A stretch of DNA of 63,455 bases, taken from CAZWVI01 sp964637165 (lineage in GTDB: Bacteria; Planctomycetota; UBA1135). Positions within the stretch are counted from its first letter, which is position 1. Each line of letters starts with the position of its first letter. Of this stretch, positions 51,443 through 60,943 are shown one piece after another. The notes below the pieces were generated by a model that saw nothing but the letters and a program-made list of their open reading frames with translations, searched no databases and was not told where the DNA came from. The stretch spans positions 1 to 63,455 of the forward strand of contig CAZWVI010000017.1 in assembly GCA_964637165.1 (NCBI GenBank), written 5' to 3'. A program made the position numbers and the translations under genes.

Positions 51443-52610
51443 TTCCACCGGCTGGCTGAAACCATTGAACCCGAGTCTCGCGGCCCTGTTGTTCACGATA
51501 TATTTTCGTAACGCATTCTGAGAATTGGGTTTGAGCCGAGGGGTGAACTAGAGCAACGATACATCCACCAAATCCAGCGCCGGTTAAGCGCGCACCATAG
51601 CAGCCGTCAACGCCAACTGCGGCAGCTACCAAACAATCTAATTCTGGAGTTGATACTTCATAATTAATGCGCAATGATTCATGTGCTCCGGTCATGCATT
51701 TTCCAAAGCTAGGCAAGTCTCCATCACGCAAAGCGCGCGAACCTAAATTTGTGCGCTCAACCTCACTTACCACATGTTCAACTCTGCGTTGCAGAATTGG
51801 CGACAACCTATCTTTTCCATCAATAAAATTTTGTTGAGTAACATCGCGCAGGCAAGTTACGCCAGGCAGATTTTCTTGAAGAATCGCGAGTGCTTGTGTG
51901 CACTCAATAACCCGCTGATTAAATGCCGTGGAGCCAAGTTCGCGTTGCACCCCGCTATCGACAATCGCAATTGAGGCCTCGCCAGCTGGCAGGGGAAGGT
52001 GCTCGCGAGTAAATTCGAGACAGTCCATCAACAACATCGTGTTGGGTTTGGCCAAGCTAATCGCTGCTTGGTCAAGAATTCCGCAACGCACGCCAACGTA
52101 TTCATTCTCGGCCCGATGAGCTAAACGAATTATTTCATCGGGATCGGTGTTGATGCCAAGTAAATGAGCCAATCCAAATACTACAACACACTCGATGCTG
52201 GCCGACGAAGACAAACCACGCCCCATCGGCAAATTGGCGCAGAACGCAATATCTAATCCTGGCAATTTGCCCCACGCTTGTTCCGCACAATAAATTGCCC
52301 CTTCGGCATACGCTGACCAATTCTTGGTCCGTTTAACTTTCAAATCGGCGAGGTCGAGTTCGACTAGCTCGCCACCAAATTGAGCCGAGCACATCCTTAG
52401 TTTGCGGTCAGAGCGAGGGCGCACCGCCATAATTGTGCCGCGCGACAAAGCAACTGGCATAACTACGCCGCCGTTGTAATCCATGTGGGCACCCAACAAG
52501 TTAGCCCGACCGGGAGCAAAAAATAATTCGAGCTGCTTTTCATCGACCGGGCCGTAGGCTTGATTGAACAGCTTGAGCACTTCTTCTCGGAGGGCGTTAG
52601 TTACCTGCAT
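51429..52610 (-). CDS. Galactokinase-like GHMP kinase with altered sugar-binding motif
   Basis: About 393 residues from the ATG at 52610. PGRANLLGAHMDYNGG, GLSSSASIECVVVFGL (ATP loop), VGVRCGILDQ with the catalytic Asp and LTGAGFGGCIVAL. Galactokinases read GEHTDY in the first motif; Glu is Ala here (GAHMDY). That residue contacts the sugar, so the substrate may be galactose or another aldose or uronic acid. No galT or galE is adjacent. Confidence 0.8.
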   Translation of the reverse strand: MQVTNALREEVLKLFNQAYGPVDEKQLELFFAPGRANLLGAHMDYNGGVVMPVALSRGTIMAVRPRSDRKLRMCSAQFGGELVELDLADLKVKRTKNWSAYAEGAIYCAEQAWGKLPGLDIAFCANLPMGRGLSSSASIECVVVFGLAHLLGINTDPDEIIRLAHRAENEYVGVRCGILDQAAISLAKPNTMLLMDCLEFTREHLPLPAGEASIAIVDSGVQRELGSTAFNQRVIECTQALAILQENLPGVTCLRDVTQQNFIDGKDRLSPILQRRVEHVVSEVERTNLGSRALRDGDLPSFGKCMTGAHESLRINYEVSTPELDCLVAAAVGVDGCYGARLTGAGFGGCIVALVHPSAQTQFSECVTKIYREQQGRETRVQWFQPAGGTTRL

Positions 52611-52626
52611 CGCACTCAAGGTTACG

Positions 52627-53637
52627 ATGTCCACCAAGCTCGCGCACTCCTCCCCCATGTTGATTACCGCAACCTGCCTCCTCGCCGCCACGCCTCTACT
52701 TCAAGTTGATGCGCAACCACACGCTATTTCGCAACAACTACTTAAAACAGTTGTGCTTGAACACCAGTCTGAAAAATTTACTGCGCGGGATATTTTATCG
52801 GCCAACAAATGGGGTAATGATGCACTGCTTGAGGCTCTTCAGCGCGACCCACAACAAGCGACATTGTTTTTAAATTCGCCAGCATTTTTAAGTCGGGTGC
52901 GCAGCTTTGCCGATGCACGCAATTTAGATTCTGCCAAAATTACCCCTGCCAGTGAAGAGCAAATTCAGCTTGAGGCTTCGGCGTGGGCAAAAGACCGGCA
53001 ACGCAAAACTCCTCCTGGCTCGGTGTTAATCAATCATGGTATTGAGATTTCCAATCGGGCGCGAATTTTGAATGCACAACAGAGCCGCTTTGGAACTGCT
53101 GACCTACGACAGCACATGTTGTCTTCAGTGCCAGAATTTTTTGGCGAGATTTCAGTTTCTTTATTACGAATTCCCCTTGTCGATTTTTCCACCGGCCATG
53201 TGGTTAATCCCGAACAGCGTGAAAAAACGTATCAGCAATTAGACCAAATCGCCAAGCAGCTTGGAGAAAATGAAGTTGACTGGGAGACTGCCGTAAAAAC
53301 TCATTCAATCAAGAGTGATCACAAAAAATCCGGCTTTATGGGAATTATTCGCCGCAATATGAGCAATAAATTTGAAGAGCCTTTATTGCGCAGTATTTTT
53401 ACAGACTTAGGATTCAAAATGCCTACTCAATCAATTTTGCGTGGCCCAATTATTACTGAGTCTTGGGCCTACTTGGCGCGTATTGAAACTGTGCGAACTC
53501 GTGGAGTAGTAGACTTGCAGCAAGTTCGCGACCGCGTCGAAAGATCCTTGCGTGAAAAATTACTTCAAGAAAAATTGAGCGCGCTAAGAAGTGTCGGTGA
53601 TGCCAAATACCTGCTCCCGATAACCACCACTAAATGA
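52627..53637 (+). CDS. Exported SurA/PpiC-like peptidyl-prolyl isomerase
   Basis: About 336 residues with a signal ending VDA-QPHA. The middle has a helical chaperone-like part and the C-part a parvulin-like domain (TYQQLDQIAKQLGENEVDWETAVKTHS, ILRGPIITESWAYLARIETV), followed by a RVERSLREKLLQEKL helix as in SurA-type folding factors. Start choice 52627 versus 52657 is open. Its end overlaps the ABC operon by four bases. Confidence 0.68.
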   Translation: MSTKLAHSSPMLITATCLLAATPLLQVDAQPHAISQQLLKTVVLEHQSEKFTARDILSANKWGNDALLEALQRDPQQATLFLNSPAFLSRVRSFADARNLDSAKITPASEEQIQLEASAWAKDRQRKTPPGSVLINHGIEISNRARILNAQQSRFGTADLRQHMLSSVPEFFGEISVSLLRIPLVDFSTGHVVNPEQREKTYQQLDQIAKQLGENEVDWETAVKTHSIKSDHKKSGFMGIIRRNMSNKFEEPLLRSIFTDLGFKMPTQSILRGPIITESWAYLARIETVRTRGVVDLQQVRDRVERSLREKLLQEKLSALRSVGDAKYLLPITTTK

Positions 53638-54569
53638 CCTCGCCAGAAGCACTGCGACTCGAACAGCTAACCGTCAAATACGGTAAGTTTTGTGCGTTAG
53701 ATAACGTTAGCGCAGTTTTTTCGGGAGGTGCGCTTGGCTTGCTAGGACCAAATGGAGCCGGCAAATCGACCTTACTTCGCAGTATCTTAGGATTGGTTGC
53801 GCCACACTCAGGCAATGCAACATTACTTGGATTAAACATCGACAAAGATGGCAAGCTATTGCGACGCCGCATTGGCTACATGCCTGAACGCGATTGCTAT
53901 ATTGGCGGCATGTCGGGAGTCCGAGGACTTGCCCACCTTGCCGAAATTTGTGGTTTTAGAGCTGATGACGCAATGCTTCGGGCACATGATGTTTTACATT
54001 TTGTTGGCCTCGGGGAAGAACGCTATCGCGAGGTAAGTGACTATTCTGTTGGAATGCGACAACGCTACAAGTTGGCTGCAGCACTGGTGCACGACCCTGA
54101 TATTTTGTTTTTAGACGAGCCAACCAACGGTCTTGACCCGCGCGGTCGAGCACGCATGCTTGAGTTGATTGACAAAATTCGCCACGAACATGGTCTGCAT
54201 TTAATCATTGCCTCGCACTTACTGCCGGACGTTGAAAGGCTCTGCAATGAAGTTTGGGTACTTGACCATGGTCGCCTAAAACATTCGGGTAACCTGGCGG
54301 ATTTAACCGCTGCGGCGCGTGGTGCTAGTCGAGTAAAAACTGCACTGAGTGATGCGAGCAAATTAAAACGCGTAGCTGAAAGCGCCGGCATGCAGGTTAG
54401 TGCGGGCGCTAACCCTAGTGAAATCATCATTAGTCGCAGTGAGGAAATTATCGCCGCTAAAGATATTTTCAAGCTGGCAAAATCTTGTGAGCTCAATATT
54501 CAAAGCATCAAGCCGGCCGCACGTTCTTTGGAAGATGCCTTCCTTGAAGCGTTGGAGGCGGAAGATTAA
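53634..54569 (+). CDS. ABC transporter ATP-binding protein (first pair)
   Basis: 311 residues: Walker A GPNGAGKST, signature region YSVGMRQRYKLAAALVHDPDILFLDEPTNGLDP, and H-loop ASHLLPD. C-terminal 100 residues are an accessory domain of ABC-2 exporters. It pairs with the permease after it (one-base overlap). Substrate unknown. Confidence 0.92.
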   Translation: MTSPEALRLEQLTVKYGKFCALDNVSAVFSGGALGLLGPNGAGKSTLLRSILGLVAPHSGNATLLGLNIDKDGKLLRRRIGYMPERDCYIGGMSGVRGLAHLAEICGFRADDAMLRAHDVLHFVGLGEERYREVSDYSVGMRQRYKLAAALVHDPDILFLDEPTNGLDPRGRARMLELIDKIRHEHGLHLIIASHLLPDVERLCNEVWVLDHGRLKHSGNLADLTAAARGASRVKTALSDASKLKRVAESAGMQVSAGANPSEIIISRSEEIIAAKDIFKLAKSCELNIQSIKPAARSLEDAFLEALEAED

Positions 54570-55465
54570 TGGCCTTTAAAGCTCCTGAGTATCAACGCTT
54601 CACTGGCGAATTAGGCAAACATCCAGTTTGGTGGCCGGTTTGCAAGGCCTCAATCACACGCGGCTGGAAAGTCACCTGGGTGCGACGGATTTGTTTGGGA
54701 TCCTTAGTGTCGGCCTTTGGTTTAACCTTAATGTTTTACTTGCTATACAAAGTAATTCCTGGTTGGAGAGAATTACTTGAGCAGTTTGGGCGCATGGTTG
54801 ACCCCAATCAAGAAATGCCATTCACAATTGATGCCCGTTTTTATGGTGGGCTCCTAAACATGTTTATTTACCCGGTCTTGCTCCCATTAAGCGTTTTGTT
54901 TGGGCAAGACTTAATTGCCGCAGACATGCGCACGCGGGCGCTTGAAGCTTATTTTGCTAGACCGTTATCACCATTTTCATATTTACTTGGCCGCACACTT
55001 GCCTTCGTAGCAATTTTATTAGGGGCAACTTTAATTCCACTCATGTGGGTTTGGGGCTTCGATGTCTTAACAGCCCCTAGCGGTCACTATGAAGAGGTAA
55101 AGATTGTTCCCAAGGCCATGATTTTTTCCTTTGGGTGGATTTCATTAGTCCTGGCGTTGGCGGTGCAAGCAATTTCGTCAGTATCAAAAAGTGCCATCTG
55201 GACGAGTTTAAGTCTGGGAGTAATATTTGTAATATCAGCTCCTATCGCCCACATCCTCCATGAAATAACTGGCAACAGTTCCTTTTTGGCAATCTCACTA
55301 CCGGAGTCAATTCCAGTTATTGTTCGTGACGCACTAGAACTTGAACAAAGAACTGGTGGCCATCAACCGACGCCGGAGCAAGCGTCATTGATTTACATGG
55401 TGATAGCCCTCATTTCAATATTAGTTCTATGGCGCCGCGTTCTCCGCAAGGGCTTGGTTGGATAA
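54569..55465 (+). CDS. ABC-2 type permease (first pair)
   Basis: 298 residues with about six membrane helices and a long extracytoplasmic loop. A cytoplasmic hinge reads DLIAADMRTRALEAYFARPLSPFSYLLGRT, the typical ABC-2 segment. Partner of the upstream ATPase; last base of its stop is the first base of the next start (TAATG). Confidence 0.85.
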   Translation: MAFKAPEYQRFTGELGKHPVWWPVCKASITRGWKVTWVRRICLGSLVSAFGLTLMFYLLYKVIPGWRELLEQFGRMVDPNQEMPFTIDARFYGGLLNMFIYPVLLPLSVLFGQDLIAADMRTRALEAYFARPLSPFSYLLGRTLAFVAILLGATLIPLMWVWGFDVLTAPSGHYEEVKIVPKAMIFSFGWISLVLALAVQAISSVSKSAIWTSLSLGVIFVISAPIAHILHEITGNSSFLAISLPESIPVIVRDALELEQRTGGHQPTPEQASLIYMVIALISILVLWRRVLRKGLVG

Positions 55466-56406
55466 TGAGTAATAGTGAAATGAAAAGTGCACCAATTGTT
55501 TGCCGCGGGCTTTCGCGCTGGTATGGCGAGGTTCAAGGATTGTCTGGGCTCAATGCCGAAATTGGACCTGGCGTGGTGGGCTTGCTCGGGCCGAATGGTT
55601 CCGGCAAGTCAACTTTGATGCGATTGCTCACTGGCCAAATCCGGGCCAGTCGTGGGGAGGTTTATCTATTTGGTAAACGACTTATGCCTGGGGTATGGGA
55701 ACCATTTACCAAGATTGGCTACGCACCTGGTGAGGATGTTCACTTTGAAAACGAAACTGCTTTCGATTTTTTAAAGTTGCTCGCCGGCATTGCGGGAGAC
55801 TCAACTAGCGCGGCGAGGGATCGCGCACATCACGTTTTATTGTTAACGCGCATGGATGAATTCGCAAATAAGCGCTTGCGTGAAATGAGCAAGGGAATGC
55901 GTCAACGCATAAAAATTGCGCAGGCTTTGTTGTTCGACCCAGAAGTGTTGCTGCTTGACGAACCGCTAAACGGAATGGATCCAATTAGCCGCCGCGACAC
56001 CATCGACTTGGTTCGCGAACTGGGCACGAGCGGCCGCACAATTTTGATGGCTTCACATGTGCTGCATGAAGTTGAAGCAGTAACTGATCGTATCTTGTTG
56101 TTGCATCACGGCCGTTTGTTGGCGGAAGGACGGCTTGATGAAATTCGCGCATTGATTGATTCGCGGCCGCGTGAGGTGAAGATTAAAACTTGTCAGCCAC
56201 GCAAGGTTGCGGGAGTTTTATTGTCCGACAACCTTGCAAGTGGTTTGCGTTTTGATGAGCAACAGCTTATTGTTGAAACCGGTCAGCTAGAATTACTGCT
56301 GAGACGCTTAAATGAATTAGGCCTCGATGGTGACATTGAAGGACTGGAAGTTGAGGATTACAATTTGGAAGCACTCTTCTCATTATTAGTTGGAGAAGCC
56401 GTATGA
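55465..56406 (+). CDS. ABC transporter ATP-binding protein (second pair)
   Basis: About 313 residues: LGPNGSGKSTLM, REMSKGMRQRIKIAQALLFDPEVLLLDEPLNGMDP, and MASHVLHEVEAVTDRILLLHHG. Close in type to the first ATPase of the operon but clearly not identical. Couples to the permease after it by ATGA. Confidence 0.92.
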   Translation: MSNSEMKSAPIVCRGLSRWYGEVQGLSGLNAEIGPGVVGLLGPNGSGKSTLMRLLTGQIRASRGEVYLFGKRLMPGVWEPFTKIGYAPGEDVHFENETAFDFLKLLAGIAGDSTSAARDRAHHVLLLTRMDEFANKRLREMSKGMRQRIKIAQALLFDPEVLLLDEPLNGMDPISRRDTIDLVRELGTSGRTILMASHVLHEVEAVTDRILLLHHGRLLAEGRLDEIRALIDSRPREVKIKTCQPRKVAGVLLSDNLASGLRFDEQQLIVETGQLELLLRRLNELGLDGDIEGLEVEDYNLEALFSLLVGEAV

Positions 56407-57218
56407 GCGCCATCAGTGCTGGTCGCAAATGGGCGTTCAATAGTTGCTTACGCAGCAAACGTTTGATTCCAATCATGCTCGTGGCATTATTGCCGGCCAT
56501 CATTTCGGCGATTGGTGCTTGGGCTGGAGCATGGGACAGTGATAGCGGTGGTGCTTTCAGAGATTTAGGGCGATTTATTGCGCCGCTGTGTCTTTACTTT
56601 GTACTTCCGATGATGTGCATGTTTACGATGTTGCCAAACATTGGTGAACTTTATGAAGGTGGCGCCATTGGTTATTTTTGGACGCGTCCATGCCCTCGTT
56701 GGCAACCAATAATTGGGGTTCATCAGGGGAGTGTTCTGGCGTTGATTTTGTTATGCGGCATTGCAATTGGAGTGAACATGTTCATCATGATGTTTACAGA
56801 ATCAATCTCTTTTAATGCTGAGCTCAGTAATGAAGCTAGCACCGTTCCTTTTAGTGATTGGTTAGCGCGTTCGGCTGGACTATGGGCAGTCATGAGTTTT
56901 GGAGGAATTGCCTATGGTGCGATTTGTATTTTCCTGGCAGTCTGGTCGAAGCGGGCCGCCTTATGGTCGATTGGAATGCTTATTGGATGGGGCGCAATCG
57001 TTGGAGCATTGCCCGGTTCTTTGCGCAACACATCCCCCCATCGGTACTTATTTGGCTTATTGCGGGAATGGTGTGAAATTGAGAACACTTGGTCGGGCAT
57101 GTTCATTCCCGATTCCGACCCGCCTAGCACTCTTTTATCGCTGGCGACTTTGATGGGAATTACCGTAGTGTTTTTAGGCTTTAGTTACATCGCTGCCCAA
57201 AACCGCGACGTAAATTAA
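56403..57218 (+). CDS. ABC-2 type permease (second pair)
   Basis: 271 residues, about six helices; PMMCMFTMLPNIGELYEGGAIGYFWTRPCPRW is the ABC-2 hinge. Together with the three preceding genes it forms a two-ATPase, two-permease exporter that could work as a heteromer. Substrate unknown. Confidence 0.82.
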   Translation: MSAISAGRKWAFNSCLRSKRLIPIMLVALLPAIISAIGAWAGAWDSDSGGAFRDLGRFIAPLCLYFVLPMMCMFTMLPNIGELYEGGAIGYFWTRPCPRWQPIIGVHQGSVLALILLCGIAIGVNMFIMMFTESISFNAELSNEASTVPFSDWLARSAGLWAVMSFGGIAYGAICIFLAVWSKRAALWSIGMLIGWGAIVGALPGSLRNTSPHRYLFGLLREWCEIENTWSGMFIPDSDPPSTLLSLATLMGITVVFLGFSYIAAQNRDVN

Positions 57219-58112
57219 ATGTTATTTTCTTCGTTAAGCACCGAGTGTCCACAGATTCGTGATACTCCGCAGGTTTCGCTACTGACTAAAGTGTTGATGG
57301 GCGACCCTGAGTTCTTTGACGTGGTCGAATCGATTAATGTTCACATGAGCGACGCCAATGGAAAATTGCAAAAAATTAACCGGCGACTGGCGCAAATACA
57401 GTGGGAAAATTTAGCTATAGCCTATCGTAATATTGGAGTTGAAGTTGTGACTCTACCGTCAGACCCGAGCTTAGTCGATATGGTTTTTACCGCGAACCCG
57501 TGCTTGGTTTTGCCAATGCCAAATGGTGAACGCGAAGTGTGGCTCTCGAAAATGGCCCACCCATCGCGCGCGGCCGAGGTCAACTTTCATGCACAATTTT
57601 TTGCCGACAAGAACATCAAGATGCATAGTTTTTCTTCGGCGGTAAATAAATTTGAAGGATGCGGAGATGGGATTTTACACCCGGGAAGATTTGTAATCCA
57701 TGCGGGTACTGGACCACGCACTACAACTGGTGGCTGGCAAGAGCTGGAGCAGAATTATTCAAACTTAACAATTTTTCAATACCAACTTCAAGATGCCCGC
57801 TTTTATCATTTGGACACTGCGCTAGCACCACTAAATGAACACACCGCGATGTATGTACCATCTGCCTTTAATGAACAGGGTGTAGAATTGCTCAAGCATT
57901 CCTTTTCGAAACTAATTGAATTATCGGAACACGATGCGCTAAATTTTGCCGCAAACGCACACTGCCCAGATGGAATTCACGTGTTGATTCAACAGGGAAG
58001 CCGGCGAGCAGAGGAAAACCTGCAAGCCTTGGGGTTCACCACGATCCCACTAGACACATCAGAATTCATGAAGTCTGGAGGTTCGGTGTTCTGCATGAAG
58101 ATGGGTTATTAG
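57219..58112 (+). CDS. Amidinotransferase-fold hydrolase (DDAH/arginine deiminase-like)
   Basis: 297 residues of the pentein fold: MVFTANPCLVLP near 90, FEGCGDGILH, FYHLDTALAPL with the catalytic His, and the C-terminal SGGSVFCMKM with the nucleophilic Cys. These enzymes cleave guanidino groups of arginine derivatives, or move amidines. It begins directly after the permease (no gap), so it is part of the exporter operon; a link to its substrate is possible (inference). Confidence 0.83.
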   Translation: MLFSSLSTECPQIRDTPQVSLLTKVLMGDPEFFDVVESINVHMSDANGKLQKINRRLAQIQWENLAIAYRNIGVEVVTLPSDPSLVDMVFTANPCLVLPMPNGEREVWLSKMAHPSRAAEVNFHAQFFADKNIKMHSFSSAVNKFEGCGDGILHPGRFVIHAGTGPRTTTGGWQELEQNYSNLTIFQYQLQDARFYHLDTALAPLNEHTAMYVPSAFNEQGVELLKHSFSKLIELSEHDALNFAANAHCPDGIHVLIQQGSRRAEENLQALGFTTIPLDTSEFMKSGGSVFCMKMGY

Positions 58113-58128
58113 GCAATAACGCCGAGCA

Positions 58129-59220
58129 TCATGACCCAGCGGATCGGGTCAGAGTCTGTTCGCGCTGTTCGCTAGGCTCCACGGGTCTTGGTGCTTCCGT
58201 CATCTTCGGCCGGTTGATTGCCTCGTTAATTAGTCGCGTGCACAACTCTGGGAATTCAATTCCCGCGTGAGCCATTAGCCTTGGATACATCGAAATTGAT
58301 GTGAATCCTGGAATGGTGTTTATTTCATTTACCGCTAAACGACCTGTTTTTTTGCCTAAGAAAAAATCGATGCGCACCATGCCACTTAGGCGTAACACCT
58401 TGCATGCGCGGCGGGCGGTATCTTGCATTCCCTCGATCATTAAAGGTTGAAGCCCTTCCGCGGGCACCAACAATTCAGCGCTGTCATTTTCATACTTAGT
58501 ATCGAAGTCGTACCAAGACTCTGAAACGATTTCGCCGGGCGTGGAATAAACTTCATCCACACCAGCAAGTACCGCCAACTCTAACTCGCGCGCATCAAGC
58601 GCAGGTTCGACTAACAACCATTCGCCATATTTAAATGCCAATGTCATTGCGGCAATCAATCCATCTTTATCCTCAACGCGACTTATTCCAATACTTGAAC
58701 CCTGAGCGGCCGGCTTTACAAAGCATGGCAGCCCACGCTTTTCAATTACCGCATCGGCAATTGAATTCGGATCTAATTCAAAGTCACATTTATTTACCTC
58801 ACTCCATGAAACAACTTCAATTCCAGCATCTCGCAAAATCCGTTTACATATAGACTTGTCCATCGCCACCGCGGAACCCAAAGTGCCCGACCCAACGCAT
58901 GGGATTCCACTTAACTCCAACCAGCCTTGCAATGCCCCATCTTCACCCCCTGGTCCGTGAAGAACTGGAAAAACACAATCAATATTTATTGGCAAGGACG
59001 GAATACCACCTTCACCAGTCAATGGCCGCCCTTCCAAAAGTACTAAAGAATTTTCGGAATCATGCCATGCACCACTTTTATCAATACCACAAAGTTTCAC
59101 ATCGAATCGTAATTGGTCCAAGTTGTCAAGGACCGCACGGGCTGAACGCAGACTAATTTTGTGTTCAGAAGATGTGCCGCCAAAAACGAGGGCGATGCGT
59201 GCTCTGGAGGGGTTGGACAT
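58129..59220 (-). CDS. ddl: D-alanine--D-alanine ligase
   Basis: 363 residues with ATP-grasp motifs: LVFGGTSSEHKISLRSA, VFPVLHGPGGEDGALQG, FVKPAAQGSSIGISRVED, VEPALDARELELAVL, MVRIDFFLG and NEINTIPGFTSISMYPRL. It joins two D-Ala for the peptidoglycan stem peptide. Its last eight codons and stop lie in a REP-like unit, so the C-terminus was rewritten by that repeat. Confidence 0.94.
   Translation of the reverse strand: MSNPSRARIALVFGGTSSEHKISLRSARAVLDNLDQLRFDVKLCGIDKSGAWHDSENSLVLLEGRPLTGEGGIPSLPINIDCVFPVLHGPGGEDGALQGWLELSGIPCVGSGTLGSAVAMDKSICKRILRDAGIEVVSWSEVNKCDFELDPNSIADAVIEKRGLPCFVKPAAQGSSIGISRVEDKDGLIAAMTLAFKYGEWLLVEPALDARELELAVLAGVDEVYSTPGEIVSESWYDFDTKYENDSAELLVPAEGLQPLMIEGMQDTARRACKVLRLSGMVRIDFFLGKKTGRLAVNEINTIPGFTSISMYPRLMAHAGIEFPELCTRLINEAINRPKMTEAPRPVEPSEQREQTLTRSAGS
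58132..58156 (-). repeat. REP-like unit inside the ddl 3' end
   Basis: On the minus strand it reads GACTCTGACCCGATCC and then GCTGGGTCA, matching 25 bases of the 27-base unit at 42585 and 63402. It codes the last eight residues of Ddl and supplies the stop codon. Confidence 0.65.
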
Positions 59221-59261
59221 AGGTAAATAATAAAGTTTTTGGTGGTTTTTTTGCTAGTGCT

Positions 59262-60938
59262 ATGCAGAAAAATTCTTTTTCCGCATGGAATGCCAATCTA
59301 AGGCCCTGTGGCATTATGCTAGATGCAATGTTGGCCCCAATGCTCCTAAGTTTGGCACTTCAAGTCGTTACTCCGCAAAGGGCTAACACGATTGTTGCGA
59401 TTCCTGATTTGGCCACACCTGATCGTGGAAATGCCGAAATCAACGTTTTGGATTATCAACTTGAACTAGCTCTCACTCCACCGGCAACGGCAATTCAAGG
59501 ATTTGCGTCAATTAATTTGCTCAACTTAAAAGATTGCCGTGAATTGAGTCTTGATTTGCATCCAAAATTATCAGTAAGTAATGTTCGAGTCGATGGCTTG
59601 CAAACTAAATTTTCGCAACAACAACACAAGTTGCGAATTCTTCCTTCGCGCCGCTTAAAAGCCGGGCAAGAAGTAAGACTGGAGATTCAATATGGCGGAC
59701 AACTTGCCCAAAATTATCATTCACATGGAGACGCGGTTGGGCTACTGGGCGACGGAGTTGGCTTGGTCGCTTACCCTGAACCCGATGGAGCCCACACTTG
59801 GTTCCCGTGCAATGACCATCCAAGTGATAAAGCAAAATTTTCTTTGGCAGTTTCAGTGCCCTTGGGAAATATTGTGGGTGCAACCGGAGTGTTGAATAGT
59901 TGGGGAATGAATGGAGGGTGGCATCGCTTCAAATGGGAAACTGATAAAGCCTGCGCAACTTATCTACTGTCACTTGGAGCTGGGCCATTTTTTGCAATTA
60001 CCCGGCCCGGCAAAGTTCCAATCATTGATTTGGCGTTACCGGGAGACCAGATAAAAGTTGCCGCTAATCTTGCCAGCGTCGTTGACATGGTTCCGTTCTT
60101 GGAAGAACGCTTTGGGCCTTATCCCTTTGAGCGTTATGGACATGTATTTACGCGGCGATGGGTTGGAGGCTTGGAGTGCCAAACTCAAACAGTACTTGGG
60201 CGGATGGCGGGTTTAGGAGGTGATCAAGGTTTACTCGTTCATGAGTTGGGGCACCAATTGTTTGGTGATTGGGTTAGCCCAGGCAGGTGGCAAGAATTAT
60301 GGCTGAACGAAGGCGGCGCGACCTACTGTGAATGGCTATGGGAAGAACAAAGAAGTGCCAAGAATGCGAAAAGGTTGCTGCGGAGTTGGCGGCGAAGCAC
60401 CATTAACTTGGCGCGCAGTAAATCCTCACATTCTCTGGCGAACCCTGACCCTGAAGAACTATTCGACCCTGAATTGGTCTACAACAAAGGTGGAATGGTG
60501 TTGTTTTTGCTCGGTGAATATTTGGGTCGCGATAAATTTCACGCCACCTTACAAAAGTGGTTCGCCGAGTTTGGTGGCTCATGCGCCTACACAGATGATT
60601 TCGAAGCGACCTTAAGTTCGGCGAGCGAAGTTGATTTATCGCAATTCTTTAAGCAGTGGATATACGGAACTGACATTCCTCAGGTCACTGCGAGCATGCA
60701 CCGCGTGAAATCTCGCCAAAAATGGAAAACCAAAGTAACGATGCGACAAAACAAGAAAAACTGGTTTCCATTTGCTTCACAAATCAAATTTCAGTCTAAG
60801 GATAAAACAAATTCCAAGACGCTAGACTTCAAAGTTGATGAAGCAAACACAGTTCTTGAAGTGCTCTTAGACTTTAAACCTGACACATTCACCATCGACC
60901 CCGATGCAATCGTGCCAATCTCCGTAATCAAAAAGTAA
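59262..60938 (+). CDS. M1-family zinc aminopeptidase, exported
   Basis: 558 residues after a signal-like start. The catalytic core is GGLECQTQ (exopeptidase GxMEN-type segment, changed), VHELGHQLFGDWVSPGRWQELWLNEGGATY with HELGH and the third zinc ligand Glu, and YNKGGMVLFLLGEYLG. Preceding part is the M1 beta saddle. It removes N-terminal residues from peptides, probably outside the cytoplasm. The usual GAMEN is GLECQ, which may change exopeptidase specificity. Confidence 0.88.
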   Translation: MQKNSFSAWNANLRPCGIMLDAMLAPMLLSLALQVVTPQRANTIVAIPDLATPDRGNAEINVLDYQLELALTPPATAIQGFASINLLNLKDCRELSLDLHPKLSVSNVRVDGLQTKFSQQQHKLRILPSRRLKAGQEVRLEIQYGGQLAQNYHSHGDAVGLLGDGVGLVAYPEPDGAHTWFPCNDHPSDKAKFSLAVSVPLGNIVGATGVLNSWGMNGGWHRFKWETDKACATYLLSLGAGPFFAITRPGKVPIIDLALPGDQIKVAANLASVVDMVPFLEERFGPYPFERYGHVFTRRWVGGLECQTQTVLGRMAGLGGDQGLLVHELGHQLFGDWVSPGRWQELWLNEGGATYCEWLWEEQRSAKNAKRLLRSWRRSTINLARSKSSHSLANPDPEELFDPELVYNKGGMVLFLLGEYLGRDKFHATLQKWFAEFGGSCAYTDDFEATLSSASEVDLSQFFKQWIYGTDIPQVTASMHRVKSRQKWKTKVTMRQNKKNWFPFASQIKFQSKDKTNSKTLDFKVDEANTVLEVLLDFKPDTFTIDPDAIVPISVIKK

Positions 60939-60943
60939 CGAAC

